From: Sideroxyarcus sp.
GTDB taxonomy: Bacteria; Pseudomonadota; Gammaproteobacteria; Burkholderiales; Gallionellaceae
Length of the DNA: 64,000 nt
Assembly: GCA_030651895.1 (NCBI GenBank)
Contig: JAUSBR010000007.1
Span: forward strand, 1-64,000
Direction: 5' to 3'
Shown here: in pieces, positions 35,491-47,812 of the stretch
Position numbering within the stretch: the stretch's first letter is position 1
How the letters are laid out: each line of letters begins with the position of its first letter
The notes under the pieces: generated by a model
What the model was told of the DNA's origin: nothing
The model's input: only the letters and a program-made list of their open reading frames with translations
Databases searched by the model: none
Position numbers and translations under genes: made by a program

Positions 35491-35547
35491 TTGTTAGTGC
35501 TCGAAAAAAAGATATAGACCGTTATCTATATCTTTTGGTCTATATAG

Positions 35548-35575
35548 AAAGCCCGACGTTTTCACGCCGGGCTTT
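35548..35575 (-). terminator. Terminator downstream of icd (minus strand), exact reverse complement of the csp terminator
   Basis: AAAGCCCGACGTTTTCACGCCGGGCTTT. Confidence 0.8.
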
Positions 35576-35599
35576 CGCTTTTGCAGCCATGCGCTCGGA

Positions 35600-38395
<2,796 letters not shown>

Positions 38396-38513
38396 ACCCT
38401 CTTTAAAGCATGGATGTCTGACGGTCGTCAGGCATTGTCCGCACATCGCCGACATCCCGATATGTTTCCGCTGAATCTCTCCTGTTTCACCCATTCAGTC
38501 AGCTCTGCGGCTG

Positions 38514-38529
38514 TGGCACGGTTGTTGCG
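38514..38529 (+). promoter_or_regulatory. Putative sigma-54 (-24/-12) promoter
   Basis: TGGCACG-GTTG-TTGCG with GG and GC dinucleotides 12 nt apart, upstream of the 38589 ORF. Confidence 0.75.
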
Positions 38530-38588
38530 ATAAATATCCCGGACTCCCAAAACATATGGGAGCTTGGCTGTTAAATGAGGGAGAGCGC

Positions 38589-38735
38589 ATGAAATCGGTA
38601 TGGATATGGGTTGTGTTTTTACTTCTGTATGGCGTGTTCTCCATGAAGACGCACGCGGCCGGCTTGGCCGTGGCTGGACAGAGTGAGATTTCAAGAAGTG
38701 GCGGCGCGTTTGGTTCGCTCCGCTGTAGCGCCTAG
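38589..38735 (+). CDS. Small (48 aa) putative exported peptide
   Basis: GAGGGAGA ribosome-binding site; MKSVWIWVVFLLLYGVFSMKTHAAGL... signal-peptide-like N-terminus; stop codon directly abuts next ATG. Confidence 0.5.
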   Translation: MKSVWIWVVFLLLYGVFSMKTHAAGLAVAGQSEISRSGGAFGSLRCSA

Positions 38736-39824
38736 ATGCGCAAGATACTTGCCGTGGTCAGCACGCGCGCGGCGGCGATCCGTATCGCGCCGCTGGTTAG
38801 CTTGCTGCAAAGGGTACCGTCGATGCAGGCCTTCGTCTGCATCGCTTCCCCGCATGCGCAGCAGATCGCACGGGAACTGGAGATCTTCGGCATCCGGGCC
38901 GATGCGGAGGTGGGCGGGATAGCCTGCCAGTCGAACGGGGACATCGCGCGGGAGATCGAGGGTTTCATCCGCGCCCACAAGCCAGATTGCGTACTGGTTC
39001 AGGGTGATGCGGACGTGGTGATGGGATCGTTCCGGCGGCAGGCGGCGTATGGCAATCTGGGCAGCGGTCTGCGCCTGTATGAGTTGCATCATCACGCCCT
39101 GGACGGGGCGAATCCGCAAGTGGTCGATCTGGTCGCCACCTACTATTTCGTCGTTTCCGAGACAGCGCGTGACAGATTGCTGAAGGAAGGGGTCGCGGCG
39201 GAGAACATCTACGTCACCGACAGCACGGCTGTCGATGCGCTACTGATGGTGATCGGGCGCATCCGCGACGATGAGGGGTTGCAAGCCGGCCTGGCGGCCG
39301 CTTTTCCCGGCATCGATCCGGAGAAGCGGCTGGTCTTCGTTGCCGGATACCGGCGCGACTACTTTCTCGACCAGTTCGAGAACATATGCCGTGCGCTGAA
39401 GCGACTGGCCATGCGTCCGGATGTGCAAGTCATCTATCCGGCCCATCCGGAGCCACGGATGCGCAGCATCGCCGATATGGTGTTCGCCGACCATCCCAGC
39501 ATCACGGTCATCGAACAGCAGGACTATCTGCACCAGGTCTATCTGATGCAGGCGGCCTATCTCATCCTCACCGATTCCGACGATGCGCAGGACGACGTGC
39601 TTGCGCTGGGCAAACCGGTGCTGGTGATGCGGGATGTGAGCGAGCGCCTGGACTCCGACGATCTCGGCACCATCAAGCAGGTGGGGACGGATACCGAACA
39701 CATCCTGCGCGAATGTGCCATGTTTCTGGATGATGAGTCTTACTACCAGGCCTTCGCATCCCATCGCAATCCCCGCGGCGACGGGCAGGCCAGCCAGCGT
39801 ATCGCGGAGACACTGCTGCGATAA
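38736..39824 (+). CDS. Divergent UDP-GlcNAc 2-epimerase (WecB)-like protein with altered active-site motifs
   Basis: Colinear with WecB (VVSTRAAAIRIAPLV, VLVQGDADV, FVAGYRRDYF, QVIYPAHPEP, LILTDSDDAQDDVLALGKPVLVMRD, NPRGDGQASQRI) but catalytic motifs changed. Confidence 0.75.
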   Translation: MRKILAVVSTRAAAIRIAPLVSLLQRVPSMQAFVCIASPHAQQIARELEIFGIRADAEVGGIACQSNGDIAREIEGFIRAHKPDCVLVQGDADVVMGSFRRQAAYGNLGSGLRLYELHHHALDGANPQVVDLVATYYFVVSETARDRLLKEGVAAENIYVTDSTAVDALLMVIGRIRDDEGLQAGLAAAFPGIDPEKRLVFVAGYRRDYFLDQFENICRALKRLAMRPDVQVIYPAHPEPRMRSIADMVFADHPSITVIEQQDYLHQVYLMQAAYLILTDSDDAQDDVLALGKPVLVMRDVSERLDSDDLGTIKQVGTDTEHILRECAMFLDDESYYQAFASHRNPRGDGQASQRIAETLLR

Positions 39825-39889
39825 ACTCGCTTCTGTCGAGGGTGGGGCGCAGGGTATAATGCGCCCCTTTCAAATGACAGGAGCAATCC

Positions 39890-40132
39890 ATGCCTATTTA
39901 CGAATATCGCTGCAGCAGTTGCGGTACGCAAAAAGACGTGATGCAGAAGATCAGCGAAGCGCCGCTGACAACTTGCCCGGAATGCGGCAAAGAGACTTTT
40001 GCCAAGCAGCTCAGTGCCGCCGGCTTCCAGCTCAAGGGTAGCGGCTATTACGCGACCGACTTCAAGAACAAACCGGCCCAGTGCGAGCCGTCCACCTGCG
40101 CGTCCTGCCCGGCGGCCGGTACCCATTCGTGA
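39890..40132 (+). CDS. FmdB-family zinc-ribbon protein
   Basis: MPIYEYRCSSCGTQKDVMQK...CPECGKETFAKQLSAAGFQLKGSGYYATDFK. Confidence 0.93.
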   Translation: MPIYEYRCSSCGTQKDVMQKISEAPLTTCPECGKETFAKQLSAAGFQLKGSGYYATDFKNKPAQCEPSTCASCPAAGTHS

Positions 40133-40749
40133 AGAAATACCTGCTTACCGGCCTGCTGGTCTGGGTTCCCCTGGGTATCACCCTGTGGGTGCTGAACCTC
40201 ATCATCGGTATGCTGGATCTGACGCTGAGCCTGCTGCCGGAACAGTTGCATCCGGACGAATTGCTCGGCATCCATATTCCCGGCCTCGGCGTCATCCTGA
40301 CCGCAGTCGTGGTGCTGACCACCGGTCTGCTGGTGCGCAATGTGTTCGGGCAGCGCCTGCTGGCCTATTGGGACGGCATGCTGCGCCGCATCCCTTTCGT
40401 CAATGCCATCTACAACAGCGTCAAGCAGGTCAGCGACACCCTGCTGTCGGAGAACGGCAACGCATTCCGCAAAGTACTGCTGGTGCGCTACCCCCATCCC
40501 GATGCATGGTCGCTGGCGTTCCTGACCAGCACGCCTGCTGAAGTGACACGCCAGCTGCATGGTGATGAATATGTCGGCGTGTTTGTCCCGACCACGCCCA
40601 GTCCGGTGAACGGCTTCTATTTCTACGTGAAGAAGTCCGAGACCATCGAGCTGGATATCAGCGTGGACGCCGCCTTTAGAGCCATCATCTCGATGGGCGT
40701 GGTGACCACGCCGGAGAACGCCGCCCAGCTCGCCGGAGCAAACAAGTAA
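40129..40749 (+). CDS. DUF502 family membrane protein
   Basis: VKKYLLTGLLVWVPLGITLWVLNLII, RIPFVNAIYNSVKQVSDTLL; GTG start overlapping fmdB stop. Confidence 0.92.
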   Translation: MKKYLLTGLLVWVPLGITLWVLNLIIGMLDLTLSLLPEQLHPDELLGIHIPGLGVILTAVVVLTTGLLVRNVFGQRLLAYWDGMLRRIPFVNAIYNSVKQVSDTLLSENGNAFRKVLLVRYPHPDAWSLAFLTSTPAEVTRQLHGDEYVGVFVPTTPSPVNGFYFYVKKSETIELDISVDAAFRAIISMGVVTTPENAAQLAGANK

Positions 40750-40790
40750 ATCCCTTTGTAATTTTCCGATAGATCTGAACTGAACCACTT

Positions 40791-42587
<1,797 letters not shown>

Positions 42588-42588
42588 G

Positions 42589-42963
42589 ATGCGGCGCGCG
42601 GCAAAGGCACAGTGGTGGCTGCTGGTCGGCTTGCTGCTGTGCCTGCCGTTCGCGCAGGCGCGTGACGACCGTACTTCCTCTCTCCCGGTCGTCGCCGTCG
42701 CTAATCTTCCGGCGGAAGCGCGCGATACCCTGCGACTCATCAAACAGGGCGGACCTTTCCCCTATCCGCGCGACGGCGTTGTGTTCGGCAACTACGAACG
42801 CATCCTGCCGCAGCGGGCGCGCGGCTATTACCACGAATACACAGTGAAGACGCCGGGCGTGCAGCATCGCGGCGCGCGGCGTATCGTCTGCGGCGAGGTG
42901 CCCGAGTGCTACTATTCAGGTGACCACTATCGTAGTTTCCAACGCATCGCGGAGGGCTGGTGA
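42589..42963 (+). CDS. Secreted barnase-type guanyl-preferring ribonuclease
   Basis: Signal peptide; GYYHEYTVKTPGVQHRGARRIV...YYSGDHYRSFQRI retaining Glu, Arg, His catalytic positions. Confidence 0.92.
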   Translation: MRRAAKAQWWLLVGLLLCLPFAQARDDRTSSLPVVAVANLPAEARDTLRLIKQGGPFPYPRDGVVFGNYERILPQRARGYYHEYTVKTPGVQHRGARRIVCGEVPECYYSGDHYRSFQRIAEGW

Positions 42964-43338
42964 ATGAGCGGACTATGTGCACGTCTTATGAAAGTCAGCG
43001 AGGCAGGCGTATACCGTCTCAATTGCTCGCTGGACGACTTGTTGAACAGTGCCGACGTGAACGGCTTCGCCGTATTCGAGGCCGACTTGCCACAGGGTGC
43101 CAGCAAAGGCGAGGTGCTGGCAGAACTGGCCCGCGTGATCAAGGCGCCGGACTGGTTCGGCAACAATTGGGACGCCCTGATCGACTCGCTGTGCGACCTA
43201 TCCTGGCGTCCCGCGCCGGGATACATCCTACTGCTGCGCGGTGACGCACCAGCCAAGGAAGAATTGCACGAGATATTCGAAGCCGTGGTGATCTTCTGGA
43301 AGACACAGGGCCGACCGTTCTGGATCTTCTACATTTGA
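42964..43338 (+). CDS. Barstar-family RNase inhibitor
   Basis: APDWFGNNWDALIDSLCDLSW...GYILLL; directly downstream of the barnase homolog. Confidence 0.92.
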   Translation: MSGLCARLMKVSEAGVYRLNCSLDDLLNSADVNGFAVFEADLPQGASKGEVLAELARVIKAPDWFGNNWDALIDSLCDLSWRPAPGYILLLRGDAPAKEELHEIFEAVVIFWKTQGRPFWIFYI

Positions 43339-43814
43339 TGGCAGCGAACAAGCAACCCGTCTCCGCATTAGTCGTTATCCATACTCCTCCTTCGACAAGC
43401 TCAGGACAGGTGCTTGACATGAAGGTGCTGCTGCTGGAACGCGCCGACCATCCCGGCTACTGGCAATCGGTCACCGGCAGCCGCGACGGCGACGAGACCT
43501 TGCACGAGACCGCCATCCGCGAAGTGATGGAGGAGACCGGCCTGGATGCCACGCGTTATGCACTCAGCGACTGGCAGCAACAGAACGTGTACGAGATCTA
43601 CGAGACCTGGCGGCACCGCTACCCGCCCGGCGTCACCCTCAACACCGAACACGTCTTCAGCCTGCAACTTCCGCAGCCGCTCCCCGTCCAACTCTCGCCG
43701 CGCGAACATCTGGGCTATCAGTGGTTGCCCTGGCGCGAAGCGGCGGATAAAGTGTTCTCGCCCAGCAATCGCGCGGCGATATTGCAATTACCAGAGAAAG
43801 CGCAGCATGGCTGA
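43338..43814 (+). CDS. nudB: Dihydroneopterin triphosphate diphosphatase
   Basis: [41 protein letters not shown] Nudix box; near aspS. Confidence 0.93.
   Translation: MAANKQPVSALVVIHTPPSTSSGQVLDMKVLLLERADHPGYWQSVTGSRDGDETLHETAIREVMEETGLDATRYALSDWQQQNVYEIYETWRHRYPPGVTLNTEHVFSLQLPQPLPVQLSPREHLGYQWLPWREAADKVFSPSNRAAILQLPEKAQHG
43387..43410. repeat. Dispersed repeat embedded in frame in nudB
   Basis: CTCCTTCGACAAGCTCAGGACAGG encoding PSTSSGQ between the first beta-strand (VVIHTP) and [11 protein letters not shown]. Confidence 0.65.
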
Positions 43815-44904
43815 ACAAAAGATATCCATCGCCTACGAACACCCCGACACTGCGCAAACAAGTTGCAGCACCGCGCACGCCTGGGCCAGGAAACCGCGCG
43901 AACCCGAACCCGCCGAAAAGGCCGAACTCATCGCGCGCATCAAGCGCCTGCTGAAAGAGCAGGATGCCGTGCTGGTCTCGCACTACTACGTGCATCCCGA
44001 CCTGCAAGACCTGGCCGAAGCGACCGGCGGCATCGTCTCCGATTCGCTCGACATGGCCAACTTCGGCCACCAGCATCCGGCTAAGACCATCGTAGTGGCG
44101 GGTGTGCGTTTCATGGGCGAGACGGCCAAGATATTGAATCCCGAGAAGCGCGTGCTGATGCCCGATCTCGAAGCGGAATGCTCGCTCGACCTCGGCTGCC
44201 CCATCGAAGAATTCGCCCCGTTCTGCGATGCCCATCCCGACCGCGTGGTGGTGGTGTACGCCAACACCAGCGCCGCCGTGAAGGCGCGTGCCGACTGGAT
44301 GGTGACCAGCTCTATTGCGCTGCCGGTGGTCAAGCACCTGCACGAGCAGGGCAAGAAGATATTGTGGGCACCGGACCGCCACCTCGGCGATTATGTGCAG
44401 CAACAGAGCGGCGCGGACATGCTGCTGTGGCAGGGCTCATGCATCGTGCACGACGAATACAAGGCCAAGGAATTGCAGGAGATGAAAGCGCAGCATCCCG
44501 GCGCGCTGGTGCTGGTGCACCCCGAATCGCCGCGTGCCGTCATCCAGCAGGCCGATGTAGTCGGCTCCACCACCCAGCTCATCAAGGCCGCGCAGAACGC
44601 GCCCAACAAGGAATTCATCGTCGCCACCGACAACGGCATCCTGCACAAGATGCGCACCCTGTGCCCGGACAAACTCTTCCTAGAAGCCCCCACCGCCGGA
44701 CGCGGCGCCAACTGCACCAGTTGCAGCCACTGCCCGTGGATGGCGATGAACGGATTGTTGAATCTGGCGGAAGTGCTGGAGCGCGGCAACAACGAGATCC
44801 ACGTCGACCCGGCCTTCATCCCACGCGCGGTGCTACCGATCAAACGCATGCTGGACTTTGCGAAGCAGATCAACCTGCCGACGCGGGGGATTGGGAATGC
44901 TTGA
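43807..44904 (+). CDS. nadA: Quinolinate synthase
   Basis: [76 protein letters not shown]. Confidence 0.97.
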   Translation: MAEQKISIAYEHPDTAQTSCSTAHAWARKPREPEPAEKAELIARIKRLLKEQDAVLVSHYYVHPDLQDLAEATGGIVSDSLDMANFGHQHPAKTIVVAGVRFMGETAKILNPEKRVLMPDLEAECSLDLGCPIEEFAPFCDAHPDRVVVVYANTSAAVKARADWMVTSSIALPVVKHLHEQGKKILWAPDRHLGDYVQQQSGADMLLWQGSCIVHDEYKAKELQEMKAQHPGALVLVHPESPRAVIQQADVVGSTTQLIKAAQNAPNKEFIVATDNGILHKMRTLCPDKLFLEAPTAGRGANCTSCSHCPWMAMNGLLNLAEVLERGNNEIHVDPAFIPRAVLPIKRMLDFAKQINLPTRGIGNA

Positions 44905-44978
44905 TATGCATAGCAGCGTTTTACATTGTTGGCCTTGTACCTCATGTGGTAATTAGATAACCTGCATTTCATCAACAG

Positions 44979-45758
44979 ATGAAAGGAGATTTCGTGCCAG
45001 TACCCGAAACAATAATCAAAAGCTGCTTGTGCATACCAGATGTAAGCTGCTACGAAATTGTTAAAGATTTTTCAGGCTCGATTATTGCCGTAGCGGTGGC
45101 ATTCTTCAGCGTGAGATATGCATTTAAGCAAATAGCTGAACAGCATAAAAATACACTCAAGGCTCAGATCGAAGAGCAGAAAAGAAATACTCGCATTGAA
45201 TTATTTCGAGAGATATGCGGGTTAATGGATCAATCATATTCGATCATTCGTGAGGTGAATTCTTATTGCATGATAAAGAAATATTCTAATATCGAGATGA
45301 AGTCTGAGATCAATCATCTGGAATATTTAGATATTGTGAATAAATTTGGACAGGCACTTATAGCGGTAATAAGCAAAGTTGAATCGCATGAGATAGTAAA
45401 TCTAATGCTATTTCGTGTTTTCAGGTTTTCTCTTCAGTCAATACACCATGATCTATTAGCAATTCAGTTTTCTGAAGATAGATATTACGTACTTGAACGC
45501 ATACTAGAGCTAACCAGTGATGCTCAAATGTACTTCAGTGATTTTCAAGTGTGCCTTCAAAATATGGCATACGGTGAAGTATTTGAATCTGAAGTTCCCC
45601 AAAGGGAGCCTGCAGATAAGAGATGCAAAGTAATAACCAACGACCCCGAAACGCTTAAGGAGCTTCACCATTACTTCTGGCGTGAAACTGATTGGGGTAA
45701 AAATTGTATTAAGTACGAAGAAGAAGCTAAGGAGCGTTTCTCCGATATGGGTAAATAG
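44979..45758 (+). CDS. AT-rich hypothetical protein with N-terminal TM and coiled coil
   Basis: Single long ORF; TM SGSIIAVAVAFFSVRYAF followed by KQIAEQHKNTLKAQIEEQKRNTRIELF; strikingly AT-rich versus neighbours. Confidence 0.7.
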   Translation: MKGDFVPVPETIIKSCLCIPDVSCYEIVKDFSGSIIAVAVAFFSVRYAFKQIAEQHKNTLKAQIEEQKRNTRIELFREICGLMDQSYSIIREVNSYCMIKKYSNIEMKSEINHLEYLDIVNKFGQALIAVISKVESHEIVNLMLFRVFRFSLQSIHHDLLAIQFSEDRYYVLERILELTSDAQMYFSDFQVCLQNMAYGEVFESEVPQREPADKRCKVITNDPETLKELHHYFWRETDWGKNCIKYEEEAKERFSDMGK

Positions 45759-45809
45759 CGAAGACAATTGCCGCATCACCCCGCCACCCCGATTGGGTAG
45801 AATGCACCC

Positions 45810-46553
45810 ATGACCTCCCTCAAGATCGCCACCTACAACATCCACAAAGGTTTTTCCCAGTTCAACCGCCGCGTGGTGCTGCACGAGCTGCGCGAACGGC
45901 TGCGCGAGCTGGATGCCGACATCATCTTTTTGCAGGAAGTGCAAGGTGAGCATGCGCAGCATGTGCAGCGCCATGCCGACTATCCGGCCGGGCCGCAGCA
46001 TGAGTTCCTGGCCGACGAGTTCTGGGCGCACCATGCTTACGGCATGAACGCGGTGTACGACGCCGGGCATCACGGCAACGCCATCCTGAGTCGTTTCCCC
46101 ATCTTGCAGGCCAATAACAAGGATGTCTCGGCGCACCGCTTCGAGAGCCGCGGGCTGCTGCATTGTGCGGTGGAGGTGGGCGGGCAGAAGGTGGATTGCC
46201 TGTGCGCGCATTTCGGCTTGTTCGCCAAGGGGCGCAGGATGCAGAAGCGCGCGCTGATCGAGTATGTGCGCAGTGCGATCCCGGAGGATGAGCCGCTGAT
46301 CATCGCGGGCGATTTCAACGACTGGCGCGACCAGTTGAGCCCGGTGCTGAAACGCGAGCTGGGCGTGCGCGACGTGTTCGATATGCACAACGGCCAGCCC
46401 GCGCGCAGCTACCCATCCCGTTTGCCGCTGTTCCGGCTTGACCGCATCTATGTGCGCGGTTTCGAGGTGCAGCTGTGCGATGTGCATACCGGCGGCAAGT
46501 GGAAGCGATTGTCCGACCATGCGGCGCTCTCGGCGCAATTGAAGAGAACATGA
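45810..46553 (+). CDS. Endonuclease/exonuclease/phosphatase family protein
   Basis: LKIATYNIHKGFS, IIFLQEVQGE, ILSRFPI, IIAGDFNDWRD, LSDHAALSAQL. Confidence 0.93.
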   Translation: MTSLKIATYNIHKGFSQFNRRVVLHELRERLRELDADIIFLQEVQGEHAQHVQRHADYPAGPQHEFLADEFWAHHAYGMNAVYDAGHHGNAILSRFPILQANNKDVSAHRFESRGLLHCAVEVGGQKVDCLCAHFGLFAKGRRMQKRALIEYVRSAIPEDEPLIIAGDFNDWRDQLSPVLKRELGVRDVFDMHNGQPARSYPSRLPLFRLDRIYVRGFEVQLCDVHTGGKWKRLSDHAALSAQLKRT

Positions 46554-47716
46554 ATCGAGTCCGCCGCATCGCCGGGAACGGACTGACGCTGCTGAAGAAC
46601 GGCGAGGCGTTCTTCCCGCAGCTTTGCGCCGATATCGATGCTGCGAAGCGCTTCGTTTATCTGGAAACCTATATCTTCGCCGCCGACGAGACGGGTTCGC
46701 TGGTTGCCCAGGCCTTGCAGCGCGCGGCGGCGCGCGGGCTGAGCGTGCGGCTCATGCTGGACGGTTTCGGTTCGGCGGAGCTGCCGGTTTCGTTCGTGGA
46801 GGAACTGCGCGAGGCAGGCGTCGAGGTGCAGTGGTTCCGGCGCGAGATCTCGCCGTTCACGTTCCGCCGTGACCGCATGCGCCGTTTGCGCCGCATGCAC
46901 CGCAAGCTGGCGGCGATGGACGGCAAGATCGCCTTCGTCGGCGGCATCAATATCATCAACGATATCCCGGCCGAACTGGATTTCGACGCGCCGCGGATGG
47001 ATTACACCGTGCGCATAGAGGGCGACCTGGCCGGCGAGGTGCAGGCGGTCATGCTGCACCTGTGGGAGATGGTCTCCTGGGCGGCGTTCCGCAAGCGCGT
47101 CAAGGCGGAGGGATGGCGCTTGCGCCGCAAGCCAAAGGACAAGGATGCCGCAGTGAAGCTCGTGCTGCGGGACAACGTGCGCCACCGCCGTGACATCGAG
47201 CGCGCCTATATGCAGGCCATCGCCGGGGCGCAGCACGAGGTCATTGTTGCCAATGCCTATTTCCTGCCCGGACGCCTGTTCCGCCGCTCGTTGATGCAGG
47301 CGGCAAGGCGCGGTGTGCGCGTGGTGCTGTTGTTGCAGGGCAAGGTGGAATACCACTTGCAGCATTACGCCACGCTGGCGTTGTACGAACGCCTGATCGG
47401 CGCCGGGGTGGAGATATATGAATACCAGCCCAGCTATCTGCATGCCAAGGTCGCGGTCGTCGACGGCGAGTGGGCGACGGTGGGGTCTTTCAATATCGAC
47501 CCGTTCAGCCTGCTGTTGGCGCGCGAGGCGAACCTGGTCGTCCGCGATGCGGCTTTCGCGGGCGTGCTGCGCAACAATCTGTGGCACGCCATCGAACACG
47601 ATGCGCGGCAGGTGGTGCTGGCGAACAGGAATCTGTTGACGCGCTGGCTTGCGCGCCTGAGTTACGGACTGATCAGTTTCGTCATCGGGGTGCTGGGTTT
47701 CTCTAGGAAACACTAG
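46550..47716 (+). CDS. clsB: Cardiolipin synthase B (phospholipase D family)
   Basis: Two HKD motifs: RMHRKLAAMDGKIAFVGGINI and YLHAKVAVVDGEWATVGSFNID. Confidence 0.93.
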   Translation: MNRVRRIAGNGLTLLKNGEAFFPQLCADIDAAKRFVYLETYIFAADETGSLVAQALQRAAARGLSVRLMLDGFGSAELPVSFVEELREAGVEVQWFRREISPFTFRRDRMRRLRRMHRKLAAMDGKIAFVGGINIINDIPAELDFDAPRMDYTVRIEGDLAGEVQAVMLHLWEMVSWAAFRKRVKAEGWRLRRKPKDKDAAVKLVLRDNVRHRRDIERAYMQAIAGAQHEVIVANAYFLPGRLFRRSLMQAARRGVRVVLLLQGKVEYHLQHYATLALYERLIGAGVEIYEYQPSYLHAKVAVVDGEWATVGSFNIDPFSLLLAREANLVVRDAAFAGVLRNNLWHAIEHDARQVVLANRNLLTRWLARLSYGLISFVIGVLGFSRKH

Positions 47717-47812
47717 TTTGAAATTGACACTGTCGGGGGCGGCGCGGAGAATCCCAGAAAGGGACCGTTGCACCTGCGGCGAGTCCTCTCGGCTTCGGAG
47801 AGGGAGGTAGTG

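Noticed and set aside
42589-43338. Barnase/barstar as a canonical type II toxin-antitoxin system
   Set aside because: The RNase has an export signal, so it is better described as secreted RNase with immunity protein.
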